Shown in pieces: positions 1-9,046 of a stretch of 64,000 nucleotides of DNA. Source of the DNA: Lentzea pudingi (GTDB lineage: Bacteria; Actinomycetota; Actinomycetes; Mycobacteriales; Pseudonocardiaceae). The stretch's first letter is position 1; every line of letters begins with the position of its first letter. The notes under the pieces were generated by a model. The model was not told the DNA's origin and searched no databases. It was given only the letters and a program-made list of their open reading frames with translations. Location of the stretch: the NCBI RefSeq assembly GCF_014646255.1, contig NZ_BMNC01000003.1, positions 310,001 through 374,000 of the forward strand, given 5' to 3'. The position numbers were made by a program, and so were the translations under genes.

Positions 1-60
1 TCCGGCGTTCTTGGAACGGACCTCCAGCGCGAGATCGCCGAACGTGGGCTGCTCAGTCAT
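1..60 (-). CDS. DUF4387 (AtuA-associated) protein, N-terminal fragment
   Basis: Only the first 20 codons are inside the window; the gene runs off the left edge. The visible peptide starts MTEQPTFGDLALEVRSKNAG. A short lead followed by a DLA..VRSKNAGP-type motif is the hallmark, from memory, of the small DUF4387 proteins that sit directly after DUF1446/AtuA genes. The ATG (58-60) lies inside the end of the AtuA-family gene, whose TGA is at 53-55, so the two are translationally coupled. It is probably a small partner subunit of the AtuA-like protein; no catalytic role is established for it. Confidence 0.6.
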   Translation of the reverse strand, partial: MTEQPTFGDLALEVRSKNAG

Positions 61-1435
61 GGGAGTGGGCCTTCCGGTGCTCGGTGCGGAACATCTCGGT
101 GGGAGTGAGGGTGTCGACGACGTGGTGGAGCACGAACTCGTAGACCGGTCCCCGTTCGGTCTCCGCGGGGGAGGTCGCGAACGCGAGGCTGGGCAGGTAG
201 GCCATGTCCGGGGTCGGCAGGTGCAGCATCAACGGGTTGGCGACCTTGGCGACGGCGGTCGCGAGCTCCTGGGTCCGCGCGCGCACCAGGAGCATCACGC
301 CGATCTCGCGCGGTGGCCGCGTCGCCGGGTCCAACGAGCCCAGCACGGCGTCGTGGCCGTAGCGGCGCAGGTCGAACGCGTAGTCGTCGCTGTCGAGCCC
401 GAGGGTCTGCGCGACGCGGCCCGTGAAGACCTTGACGAACAGGTCGGTCCACTCCTCGATGTTCGCGAGGATGTGCTCGTCCCGGATGGCCGTGAACGAC
501 ATCGTCTCGTAGCCGGTGATCCGGGCGCCCTCGAGCTTGATCGTGTGATGGTCCGCCGGGCGGAACCGCGAACCCTCGACGCGGACACGCCGTTCGTCCA
601 GGGCCGTGTAGGTCGCCTCCGTGACGTCCAGTTCGCCGGCCGGTTCGCGCATGCGGAACGGGTTCACCGTCTCGTAGAGCATGTGCGCGGCAACGGAGAT
701 CGGCGTGCAGGCGGCGTCCGGGTCGAGCGGTTCGATGGTGAAGCCGGTGCGGTCGATGGTGGCGAGGACACCGCCCGCACGGGGGTTCGTCGTGCACTGG
801 CCACCGCACTCGACGATCTTCGCCGCGTGCCACACGGGCCCCGCCGGCATGCCCTTCAGCAACGGGAAGGCGGCGGCGAGGGCGGTGTCGGTAGCGCGGC
901 CCGCGAGCACCACGTCGGCACCGGCGCGCAACGCTTCCTCGATCGGTTCGTGGCCCATCATCCCGACGACGTGCGTGCAACTGTCCACAGTGGCCTCGTC
1001 CAGGGCTGCCGCCGGGGGCAACGGGTGCACCGCGCGGTCGCGCAGCCGTGCCTTGACGAAGTCGGCGCGCTGCTCGCTGAAGATCGTCGCCACGGACAGG
1101 TCGAGCTCCTCCTCGCACAGGATGTCGTCGACGATCCCGGCGACCCAGGCGACACCCGAGTCGGTGCCGCTGGTGCCGCAGGACCCGACGATGAGAGGGA
1201 TGCGGGCCTGCGCGCTGGCACGCAGGAGGATCCGCAGGTCGCGAGCGACGGCTGCGGCGGTCGTCTTGGCGGTGCCCGAACCGAGGTAGTGCGGGCCCGA
1301 GTCGGTCGATCCGCCGTCCACGGCGATGACGTCGGCGCCGAGCTCCAGCCCTCGGTCCACTGAGGACTGGGTGAAGCCGGCGCCGAGCATGCCCGTGGGC
1401 GTCAGGACGCGGACGGCTCCGTCGGGAGCGTTCAT
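53..1435 (-). CDS. AtuA-like (DUF1446) family protein
   Basis: The 460-residue product matches the AtuA core domain over most of its length (DGGSTDSGP near residue 40, GHEPIEEALRAGADVVLAGRATDT in the middle third, ECGGQCTTNP further on). AtuA belongs to the acyclic terpene utilisation cluster of pseudomonads, but most family members are functionally uncharacterised and often sit in organic-acid or branched-acid degradation loci. The ATG at 1435 is preceded by GGAAGGA at good spacing. It lies 20 bp after the MFS gene and overlaps the DUF4387 gene, so MFS, AtuA and DUF4387 form one operon. The substrate cannot be read from sequence. Confidence 0.8.
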   Translation of the reverse strand: MNAPDGAVRVLTPTGMLGAGFTQSSVDRGLELGADVIAVDGGSTDSGPHYLGSGTAKTTAAAVARDLRILLRASAQARIPLIVGSCGTSGTDSGVAWVAGIVDDILCEEELDLSVATIFSEQRADFVKARLRDRAVHPLPPAAALDEATVDSCTHVVGMMGHEPIEEALRAGADVVLAGRATDTALAAAFPLLKGMPAGPVWHAAKIVECGGQCTTNPRAGGVLATIDRTGFTIEPLDPDAACTPISVAAHMLYETVNPFRMREPAGELDVTEATYTALDERRVRVEGSRFRPADHHTIKLEGARITGYETMSFTAIRDEHILANIEEWTDLFVKVFTGRVAQTLGLDSDDYAFDLRRYGHDAVLGSLDPATRPPREIGVMLLVRARTQELATAVAKVANPLMLHLPTPDMAYLPSLAFATSPAETERGPVYEFVLHHVVDTLTPTEMFRTEHRKAHSHD

Positions 1436-1455
1436 GTGCGAGTTCCTTCCGGTTG

Positions 1456-2712
1456 TCACAGGGAGACCGCGTGGCGGCGGCTCAGGACGGCGACGCGCAG
1501 GATCACGGCGATGGCGAGCGCGCTGAGCAGGGCGATGTCGAGGAGCATGTAGCGCCACCCGGTGATGTCGACCATCGCGCCGACGATCCCCGGCCCGATG
1601 AACCCGCCCGTCGCCCAGCTCACCGTGTAGAGGCCCGTGTACACGCCGATCACGCGGGCGGACGGGGCCAGGTTCCACAGGACGACGGCGGCGTTGATCA
1701 GGAACCCGGACGCGCCGGCGGCCGCGACGCAGAAGGCGGCGACGGTCGCGGCGGGGGTCGGCACGAGGGTGCCGAAGGCGAGCGAGACACCGAAGACGAC
1801 CATCCCGATCGTCATCGTCCGGACGCGCCCGATCCGTTCGGCGAGCAGGGCGGCGGGGTAGGCGGCCACGAGGAACGCGACGCCGCTGGGGAACGTGAGC
1901 GAGCCCGCCGCGCCACGGGACAGGCCCAGGGTCTCCATGCCGTACGGGGTGAACAGCGACCGCGAGGAGAACCAGGCCGAGGCGAACAGCAGGACCGCGG
2001 TGACGAGGAGGAGCCGGCTGCGGTTCGGATCGCGGAGGATGTCCTTGAGCAGGTCGCGCAGCCGCACGGACGTCTCGTCGCGGGCGTCCTCGGTGAGCGC
2101 GAGCTGGTAGGCCCGCGAGGTGCTGTCCCGCACCCGCGAGACGAGCACCGCCGTGCACACCAGCATGAGCAGCGCGGGAACGGTGAACGCGAGCTTCGGG
2201 TGGTCGTCCACCAGCAGTGCGCTGATGAGCGCGGACACGATGACGGTCAGGCCCGAGGCGATCTTCACCGCCGCGTTCGCCCTGCCCCGGCGTTCCGGCT
2301 CGATGAAGTCGGGCAGCAACGCCTGCGCGATCGGCTTGAAGCTGTTGCCCACCAACGAGTACACGAAGATCACCGCGATCAGTGCGGGCAGTGCCGTCGC
2401 CAGCGGGATCAGGACGAACAGCAGCGCGGCGAGCGGCATGCCCACCGCCAGGTAGGGAATCCGGCGGCCCCACCGCGTGCGGGTGTTGTCCGACCGGTTG
2501 GCGATCCACGGCTGCACGAAGATGCCGAGCAGGTTGTCCATGCCCATGAGCAGGCCGACGACCGCGGTGCTGGCGATGTGCTCCCGCAGCAGCGGCGGCA
2601 CCTGGGCGTCGTAGAAGTCCCAGGTCGCCTCCTGCGCGAACACGGCCAGCGCGACGAAGAACGTGATGCGCCTGGCGAGCCGCCGGTCGACCGGCGCGGC
2701 GAGTGACGACAT
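1456..2712 (-). CDS. MFS transporter
   Basis: A 418-residue hydrophobic protein with about 12 predicted membrane segments and the basic inter-helix loop RSDNTRTRWGRRIPYLAVG typical of MFS carriers of the sugar/cation symporter (GPH) kind. An in-frame start further upstream exists, but ATG 2712 has GGAGGC seven bases before it and begins the conserved region, so it is preferred. First gene of the MFS-AtuA-DUF4387 operon, divergent from a GntR regulator. It probably imports the substrate that the AtuA-family protein acts on; the substrate is unknown. Confidence 0.85.
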   Translation of the reverse strand: MSSLAAPVDRRLARRITFFVALAVFAQEATWDFYDAQVPPLLREHIASTAVVGLLMGMDNLLGIFVQPWIANRSDNTRTRWGRRIPYLAVGMPLAALLFVLIPLATALPALIAVIFVYSLVGNSFKPIAQALLPDFIEPERRGRANAAVKIASGLTVIVSALISALLVDDHPKLAFTVPALLMLVCTAVLVSRVRDSTSRAYQLALTEDARDETSVRLRDLLKDILRDPNRSRLLLVTAVLLFASAWFSSRSLFTPYGMETLGLSRGAAGSLTFPSGVAFLVAAYPAALLAERIGRVRTMTIGMVVFGVSLAFGTLVPTPAATVAAFCVAAAGASGFLINAAVVLWNLAPSARVIGVYTGLYTVSWATGGFIGPGIVGAMVDITGWRYMLLDIALLSALAIAVILRVAVLSRRHAVSL

Positions 2713-2752
2713 CGGGAAGCCTCCGTTGGCTCGGGAACGTCGCGGCGTCACC

Positions 2753-2809
2753 AAGCTAGGATGCTATAGCAAAATTAGCAAGCAATAGCTTAGGCGCTTG
2801 CCGTAGTAT
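2753..2809. promoter_or_regulatory. Divergent MFS/GntR control region
   Basis: This short stretch is strikingly AT-rich for the window. It holds an inverted repeat AAGCTA (2753-2758) / TAGCTT (2786-2791), a small palindrome GCTATAGC (2763-2770), and TAGTAT (2804-2809), a good -10 hexamer eight bases before the GntR start. It is the natural operator for the adjacent GntR protein. Confidence 0.5.
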
Positions 2810-2817
2810 CGGCGCTC

Positions 2818-3543
2818 GTGATGGCGGAGAAAGATCCTCAGTCCGGCACGCTGGCCGGCCGGGCCTACCGCTCGGTCCACGACGCCATCGCGGCGGGTGA
2901 GCTGGCCCCCGGCGAGAAGGTCACCGAACGCGGCCTCGCCGAGAGGCTGTCGATGAGCCCCACCCCGGTCCGCGAGGCCATCCGCCGGCTGGAGCAGGAC
3001 GGGCTGATCAGGAGGACCGGCCCGCGCACGGTCGTCGTCGCGGACATCGGCGCCTCCGCCGTCGAGGACCTGGCCGAGGTCGAGATCGCGTTGCGGGGCC
3101 TCATCGCCCGCTTCGCCGCCCGGCACGCCGGCCCCGCGCAACTCGACGAGCTCGACGGGATCCTGGACGAGGCGGACGACCTGCTGATCGTCATCAAGCA
3201 GCGCGCCGCCGACGGCCGTCCGGCCGACAAGCACCTGAACGCCCTGCTGGACACCATGCGGCGCTTCAACGACGCGGTGGCGTCCTGCGCGGGCAACGCC
3301 ATCCTGGTCCGGCTGCTCGAACAGACCAGGGTGTTCTCCCAGGCCGAGCGCCGGGCCCGCATGCTGGAGCGGGCGGCCGCGAACCACCAGTTCGGCCTCG
3401 ACCGCTACGCGAGCCACCGCGCCCTGGTCCGCGCCCTGCGCGCGGGCGACTCGGCCGCCGCGGAGCAGATCGCGATGGACGACGTCCGCGGCGGCCTGGA
3501 CGACCTGCGCGGCGAGCCCGTCAGGGTGCCGACCGGGAAATGA
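2818..3543 (+). CDS. GntR family transcriptional regulator (FCD type)
   Basis: A 241-residue protein with an N-terminal winged helix-turn-helix (residues about 15-75; LAERLSMSPTPVREAIRRLE is the recognition helix) and a C-terminal all-helical FCD ligand domain. FCD-type GntR proteins usually sense small carboxylic acids, which fits the neighbouring AtuA/MFS operon. GTG 2818 is directly followed by ATG 2821; either could start. TAGTAT at 2804-2809 puts the transcript start at or just before the start codon, so the mRNA is probably leaderless. Likely represses the divergent operon and itself. Confidence 0.88.
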   Translation: MMAEKDPQSGTLAGRAYRSVHDAIAAGELAPGEKVTERGLAERLSMSPTPVREAIRRLEQDGLIRRTGPRTVVVADIGASAVEDLAEVEIALRGLIARFAARHAGPAQLDELDGILDEADDLLIVIKQRAADGRPADKHLNALLDTMRRFNDAVASCAGNAILVRLLEQTRVFSQAERRARMLERAAANHQFGLDRYASHRALVRALRAGDSAAAEQIAMDDVRGGLDDLRGEPVRVPTGK

Positions 3544-3660
3544 GCACGCCCTTCGCGTGGAGGCGCTGCTCCGTTCAGGAGATCGGTGTTGCCCGGCGTA
3601 ACGACCCGATCGCTCACGGAGACATCAGCCTTGGTGTCCGCACGAGGTGAGGGTGTGCCG

Positions 3661-4824
3661 ATGAAGATCGACCTGTTCAACGAGATCCAGAACCCCGGCC
3701 CTGCCCCCGAGCAGTTCCGCTTCCGCCAGGCCCTCGACCAGGCCCGTCTCGCCGACGAGCTCGGCTACGGCTGCTGGTGGCAGGTCGAGCACCACGGCGC
3801 GGGCGAGTTCAGCCTGTCCTCCGCCCCCGAGCTGATGCTCGCCGCCCTGTCCCAGCAGACCTCCCGCATGCGGCTCGGCCACGCCGCCGTGCTCGCACCC
3901 GGCCGCTTCAACCACCCGATCCGCGTCGCCGAACGCGCCGCCACCCTCGACCACCTCAGCGGCGGGCGCGTCGAGCTCGGCCTCACGCGCTCGACCATCC
4001 CCGAGTGGAACCTCTTCGGCGTCGAGCCCGCCGACGCGCGTGCCCAGACGGCCGAGGCGTTCGAGATGGTGCCGAAGATGTGGACCACCGACCACTTCTC
4101 CCACAGCGGCGCGCACTACGACATCTCCGACGTCTCCATCGTCCCCAAGCCCCTGCAGACGCCGCACCCGCCGCTGTGGCAGGCCGCCGCGTCCCCGACG
4201 TCGTTCGAGGAGGCCGGTCGTCGCGGTGTCGGCGTGCTAGGCACCACGATCTGGGAGTCCATCGACCGGGTCGCCCGGATGATCGACCTCTACCGCGCGG
4301 CCGCCTCCGAGTGCACCGAGCCGGTCGGCTCGTTCGTCAACGACCAGGTCGCCTACTTCACCTTCGTGCACTGCGCCGAGACCGACGAGCAGGCCATGCG
4401 CAACGGGGCGGCGGCCGCCGCGGCCTGGTACACGGTGACGGCGTTGCGCTTCTTCAACGCCGCCGCCGAGTTCGCCGCGACCATGCAACGCCACCAGGAC
4501 CTCCTCGCGGGCGGCGACCGCAGCCTCACGGCTGAGTTCCTGCGCGCCGAGGTGGACGCCGCCCCCACCGACGCGCAGCTCGTGATCGGCCGGATCATCC
4601 AGGGCGAGGACGTGCCGGAGGACGAGCTGTTCGAGGTGCTGTCGGCGCAGCAGTCGCTGATCGTCGGCAGCCCGGACACGTGCCGCAAGAAGCTGCGCGA
4701 GTACGCGGACCTCGGGATCGACCGGCTGATGTGCCTGCAGCAGATCGGGCCGATCGGGCACGACGAGGTGATGACGAGCATCAGGCTGATCGGGGAGCTG
4801 ATCCCGGAGTTCGACCGGTCCTGA
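3661..4824 (+). CDS. LLM class (luciferase-like) flavin-dependent oxidoreductase
   Basis: A 387-residue member of the bacterial luciferase-like family: N-terminal beta strand (MKIDLFNEIQ), WQVEHHG near residue 40, the LGHAAVLAPGRFNHPIRVAERAA segment and SGGRVELGLTRST typical of the flavin-binding TIM barrel. Members use FMN/FMNH2 or F420; which one is not evident. ATG 3661 follows GAGGTGAGG; an upstream in-frame start at 3586 lacks this context. It is co-directional with GntR and convergent with the RraA-like gene six bases away. It probably carries out a monooxygenation or dehydrogenation in the same catabolic locus; the substrate is unknown. Confidence 0.85.
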   Translation: MKIDLFNEIQNPGPAPEQFRFRQALDQARLADELGYGCWWQVEHHGAGEFSLSSAPELMLAALSQQTSRMRLGHAAVLAPGRFNHPIRVAERAATLDHLSGGRVELGLTRSTIPEWNLFGVEPADARAQTAEAFEMVPKMWTTDHFSHSGAHYDISDVSIVPKPLQTPHPPLWQAAASPTSFEEAGRRGVGVLGTTIWESIDRVARMIDLYRAAASECTEPVGSFVNDQVAYFTFVHCAETDEQAMRNGAAAAAAWYTVTALRFFNAAAEFAATMQRHQDLLAGGDRSLTAEFLRAEVDAAPTDAQLVIGRIIQGEDVPEDELFEVLSAQQSLIVGSPDTCRKKLREYADLGIDRLMCLQQIGPIGHDEVMTSIRLIGELIPEFDRS

Positions 4825-4830
4825 CCCGCG

Positions 4831-5493
4831 TCAGCCCTTGGCCCGCAGCACCGACTGCTCGCCGCGTTCCAGAGCGGCGACGTGGTCGGCGACGTTGAAG
4901 GCGTCGCTCAACGTGCCGCCGCTGTCGAGGAGGCCGATCACCCGGTGTTCGGCCTCCTTGACGGCCAGTGCGGCGTCGAGGAGCGACTCGATCCGCGCCG
5001 GGGCCACGACGACGAGGCCCTCGTCGTCGGCGAGGACCAGGTCGCCGGGGTTGACCGTGACACCGCCGCAGGTCACCGGGACCTGGAGCTCACCGAGCTG
5101 CACAGAGGTGCCGGCGCGCGGCGTGACGAACCGGCTGTAGACCGGCAGCGCGCACGTCGAGACGTAGGACATGTCGCGGTAGCCGCCGTCCACGACGATG
5201 CCGCCCAGCTTCCGGACCAGCGCCGCCCGCGCGAACATCTCGCCACCGAGTGCGGTCTCGCGTGCGCCGCCGTCCACGACGATCACCGCGCCGGGCTCGG
5301 CCGTCTCGACCCCGCGCAGCACGGCCAGGAAGTCCTCGCGGCAGCGGACCGTGAACGCCGGACCACAGATCCGGGTCGCCGCGGACCGGGCGCGGATCGC
5401 GCTGTGCACGACCCGCGTGGTCCGGTCCGCGTCGCAGAGGGCGGTCGTGTCGACGGCGAGAAACCGTTCCAGCAGTTCGTCGTTCACTGGCAT
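4831..5493 (-). CDS. RraA-like protein / 4-hydroxy-4-methyl-2-oxoglutarate aldolase family
   Basis: A 220-residue RraA/HMG-aldolase fold protein. The metal/substrate region is visible: GGEMFA (residues 83-88) followed by GGIVVDGGYRD, with R106-D107 matching the family RD pair, and CGPAFTVRC at residues 43-51. True aldolases cleave 4-carboxy-4-hydroxy-2-oxoadipate or HMG to pyruvate and a 2-oxoacid, or decarboxylate oxaloacetate. RraA proper inhibits RNase E, but this context favours an enzyme. ATG 5493 is preceded by AAGGGA. It is convergent with the LLM oxidoreductase and divergent from the TetR gene at 5571. Confidence 0.8.
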   Translation of the reverse strand: MPVNDELLERFLAVDTTALCDADRTTRVVHSAIRARSAATRICGPAFTVRCREDFLAVLRGVETAEPGAVIVVDGGARETALGGEMFARAALVRKLGGIVVDGGYRDMSYVSTCALPVYSRFVTPRAGTSVQLGELQVPVTCGGVTVNPGDLVLADDEGLVVVAPARIESLLDAALAVKEAEHRVIGLLDSGGTLSDAFNVADHVAALERGEQSVLRAKG

Positions 5494-5570
5494 GAGGCGC
5501 GATCCCTTGTCTCGGCGGTGGAACTCCCTCCATCCCACCCCGGCCGGATCGGCCCGTCTACGGTGATGCC

Positions 5571-6206
5571 GTGGCTGACACCCGACAACGCCTGATCGAC
5601 GGCGCGATCGAGACGATCCGCGCGCACGGTCTGACCGGCACCACGGCACGGAGCATCGCGGCCACCGCCGGGGTCAACCAGGCGCTGGTCTTCTACCACT
5701 TCGGCACCGTCCACGACCTGCTGCAGGCCGCGTGCCTCGCCGCCACCCGGGCCAGGGTGCAGCCGTTCGCCGACCAGCTCGGCAAGATCACCGACCTGCG
5801 GCAGCTCCTCGCCCTCGGCCGCACCCTGCACACCGCGGAACGCGCCGAGGGCAACGTGATGGTGCTCGCCCAGCTGCTGGCGGGCGCCCAGACCGATCCC
5901 AAGCTCGCCGAGGCCACCGCGGCCTCGCTGCAGCTGTGGATCACCCCGATCGAGGACGCCCTGACGAGGTTGCTGGCCGGCTCTCCGGTGGCCGAGCTGA
6001 TCGACACGGCGGGTCTCGCGCGTGCGGTGAGCGCGGGTTTCATCGGCCTGGAGCTGTACGAGGGCGTCGACCCCGAGGGGGCCCAGGCGGCGCTGGACGC
6101 GCTCGACCGGCTGGCCGTGCTCATCGAGGTGGTGGACGACCTCGGGCCGGTCGCGGTCCGCGCACTGCGCGCCAAGCTCCGGAAGACCGCCAAGAACCGT
6201 ATTTGA
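5571..6206 (+). CDS. TetR family transcriptional regulator
   Basis: 211 residues with an N-terminal TetR helix-turn-helix (TTARSIAATAGVNQALVFYHF, residues about 23-43) and a helical ligand-binding remainder. GTG 5571 follows TACGGT (5559-5564) by six bases, so the transcript is probably leaderless. Its stop codon (6204-6206) lies inside the first of two palindromic sites, and the target operon begins 61 bp downstream on the same strand. It is the obvious repressor of the SRPBCC/DUF4166 pair. The ligand is unknown. Confidence 0.88.
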   Translation: MADTRQRLIDGAIETIRAHGLTGTTARSIAATAGVNQALVFYHFGTVHDLLQAACLAATRARVQPFADQLGKITDLRQLLALGRTLHTAERAEGNVMVLAQLLAGAQTDPKLAEATAASLQLWITPIEDALTRLLAGSPVAELIDTAGLARAVSAGFIGLELYEGVDPEGAQAALDALDRLAVLIEVVDDLGPVAVRALRAKLRKTAKNRI

Positions 6207-6257
6207 GCAACTGCTCAAATGCAGCTACCCTCCTGTTTGAGCAGTTGCTCAAACAGG
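6202..6257. promoter_or_regulatory. Twin TetR operators overlapping the SRPBCC/DUF4166 promoter
   Basis: TTTGAGCAACTGCTCAAA (6202-6219) and TTTGAGCAGTTGCTCAAA (6236-6253) are exact reverse complements of one another, centres 34 bp apart. The second is extended to a 26-bp perfect palindrome (6232-6257) by CCTG/CAGG. Between them TTGAGC (6203-6208), a 17-bp spacer and TACCCT (6226-6231) form a plausible promoter starting near 6238. The downstream arm runs into the AGGAGG ribosome site at 6255-6260, so an RNA hairpin could also mask translation. Confidence 0.75.
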
Positions 6258-6267
6258 AGGTGGCCTC

Positions 6268-6978
6268 ATGGCGCGACGGCGAGCGCTCTACGTGGAGACG
6301 CTGATCCAGGCCGATCTCGACGACCTGTGGCGGCACACGCAGGAACCGCACCCGCACCAGCGGTGGGACCTCCGGTTCACCCGGATCGACTACCTGCCGA
6401 AGGCGGATCCGGACGCGCCGCAGCACTTCCGGTACGCGGTTCGCGTCCTGCCCGGGCTGGAGGTCGACGGGACCGGCGTCAGCGTCGGCGAGCGCACGAA
6501 GCACGACGGCTCGCGGACCTCGGCGCTGCGGTTCAGCTCGGCGCACCCGTTGTCCCTGATCCGCAGCGGCGCGGGCTACTGGCGGTACGTGCCGACCAGT
6601 GAAGGCGTCCGGTTCCTCACCGGCTACGACTACCAGCCCGGCTGGGGCCGGCTGGGCGCGCTGGCCGACCGCCCGTTCCGGCTGCTGATGGGGTGGGGGA
6701 CGGCCTGGTCGTTCGACCGGCTCCGGCTGTGGCTCGAACGCGGCGTGGCGCCCGAGGTGTCGTTCCGGTCGGCGGTGCTGGACGCGGGCACGCGGGTCGC
6801 CGTCTGCGCCGTCGCCTGGTGGTCCGCGCCGGTCGTGCTCGCCGCGGCACTCACCCTCGCCGCTCTGCTCGCCCCGCCGCTGCCGTCCACCCCGGCCGCC
6901 CGCCGGTGCCGCCGGAACCCGCCGGACCGGCGTTCGTCGACGGCGCCCTCCACCCTGTCCACTTTGGAGCACCCATGA
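6268..6978 (+). CDS. SRPBCC-like domain membrane-anchored protein
   Basis: 236 residues. The first roughly 160 look like a START/SRPBCC lipid-binding fold (LYVETLIQADLDDLWRHTQ opening, alternating strands, a long helix FDRLRLWLERG near residue 155). They are followed by one or two hydrophobic segments (residues about 172-208) and a basic, low-complexity tail. AGGAGG sits seven bases before ATG 6268. The stop overlaps the DUF4166 start (ATGA), so the two are co-translated under the upstream TetR. Function unknown; it may handle a hydrophobic ligand at the membrane. Confidence 0.7.
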   Translation: MARRRALYVETLIQADLDDLWRHTQEPHPHQRWDLRFTRIDYLPKADPDAPQHFRYAVRVLPGLEVDGTGVSVGERTKHDGSRTSALRFSSAHPLSLIRSGAGYWRYVPTSEGVRFLTGYDYQPGWGRLGALADRPFRLLMGWGTAWSFDRLRLWLERGVAPEVSFRSAVLDAGTRVAVCAVAWWSAPVVLAAALTLAALLAPPLPSTPAARRCRRNPPDRRSSTAPSTLSTLEHP

Positions 6979-7614
6979 CGTCGATCTTCCAGCGCGCGCT
7001 CGGCCGTGACTTCGACCGCCTGCACCCGCAGCTGCAACGGCGGTTCGGCGTCTCCGACGAGGGCGGTGTCGCCTGCGTCGGCACGGGCACGATGGACCGG
7101 GTCTGGCACGGCCGCGGTTTCACCCGGCCGTTCCTCTGGCTCGGGGCGAAGCGCCACATCCTGCTGCCGGGCCACGGCGGCGACATCCCGTTCACCATCG
7201 AGAACTACCCCTACCGCGACTCGCTCGGGCGGGAGACGGTGACCTTCGTCCGCACCTTCACCTTCGACCGGCCGCAGCGCTGGGACGCCACGATGATCTA
7301 CAGCCCCGAGCGCGGCTGCGTCGTCGACTACCTGGGCACGCACCAGCACGTCGCCGTCGACCTGCACCTGTCCGTGGACGAGCGCGGCGGGCTGCTGATC
7401 CGCAGCGGGGAGCAGCGCTTCCACGAGGGCCCGGTCCACTTCCGCATCCCGATGCTCGTCACCGGCACCGCGGAGGTCCGCGAGTCCTACGACGACGAAC
7501 TGGGCCGGTTCCGCATCAACGTCGAGGTGACCAACCACCGGTTCGGGCCGCTCTTCGGATATCACGGCACCTTCGCGTGCTCCTACCCCGAGAGCGAGGC
7601 CGTGCCGGACGCGG

Positions 7615-8268
<654 letters not shown>

Positions 8269-8269
8269 G

Positions 8270-9046
8270 TCAGTTCGCCTCCTGGCGGGCGCGGGTGGTG
8301 CGCTTCTCGATGTCCTTGCGGGCGGCCTGCTCGGGGGTGAGCCCGACGACGCTCTGCACGAAGACGCCGGGCAGGTGCACGTGGTCGGGCTCGATCTCGC
8401 CGACCTCGACGACGCGTTCGGCCTCGACGACGGTGAACCGGCCGGCCATCGCGGCGGCCGGGTTGAAGTTGCGGGCGGCGGCGTGGAAGACGCAGTTGCC
8501 CGCGCGGTCGGCGATCGCGGCCCGGATGAGCGCGACGTCGGTGACGATCGACTCCTCCAGCACCATCTCCTTGCCGTGGAAGGTGCGCACCTCCTTGGGC
8601 GGTGAGGACAGAGCGACGGTGCCGTCCGCGTTGTACCGCCACGGGAGGCCGCCCTCGGACACGAGCGTGCCGACGCCGGTCGGGGTGTAGAAGGCGCCCA
8701 CGCCGGAACCCCCGGCGCGCAGCCGTTCCGCGAGTGTCCCTTGTGGAGTGAGCTCCACGGTCAGCTCGCCCGCCAGGTACTGCCGGGCGAACTCCTTGTT
8801 CTCGCCGACGTAGGACGCGACGACGCGGCTGATGCGGCGCTGTTCGAGCAGCAGGCCGAGACCGGCGCCGTCCACGCCGCAATTGTTGGACACGATCGTG
8901 AGGTCGTCCGCGCCCTGCTCCAGCAACGCCTCGATCAGGAACCACGGGATGCCCGCGAGCCCGAACCCGCCGACCGCGACGCTCGATCCCGGACGGATGC
9001 CCGCCACGGCCTCGGCCGGTCCGCCGACCACCTTGTCCAGGCTCAT
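8270..9046 (-). CDS. pcaI: 3-oxoacid (3-oxoadipate) CoA-transferase subunit A
   Basis: A 258-residue alpha subunit of a class I CoA-transferase. The glycine-rich CoA-binding motif [15 protein letters not shown] is at residues 20-34, followed by [15 protein letters not shown], both characteristic. Forms the hetero-oligomer with subunit B encoded immediately downstream. Its ATG (9046) overlaps the stop of the enol-lactonase gene (ATGA). Part of the lower beta-ketoadipate pathway in the cytoplasm. Confidence 0.9.
   Translation of the reverse strand: MSLDKVVGGPAEAVAGIRPGSSVAVGGFGLAGIPWFLIEALLEQGADDLTIVSNNCGVDGAGLGLLLEQRRISRVVASYVGENKEFARQYLAGELTVELTPQGTLAERLRAGGSGVGAFYTPTGVGTLVSEGGLPWRYNADGTVALSSPPKEVRTFHGKEMVLEESIVTDVALIRAAIADRAGNCVFHAAARNFNPAAAMAGRFTVVEAERVVEVGEIEPDHVHLPGVFVQSVVGLTPEQAARKDIEKRTTRARQEAN

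Noticed and set aside
11..1363. Long open frames antisense to the AtuA-like and MFS genes, one of them over 800 codons
   Set aside because: Shadow frames created by G/C third-position bias; composition is Arg/Gly/Ala-rich nonsense and the opposite strand carries recognisable proteins.
3544..3660. Possible small gene between GntR and the luciferase-like oxidoreductase, in frame with the latter from 3586
   Set aside because: The extension has no ribosome site and no family similarity; the good start is ATG 3661.
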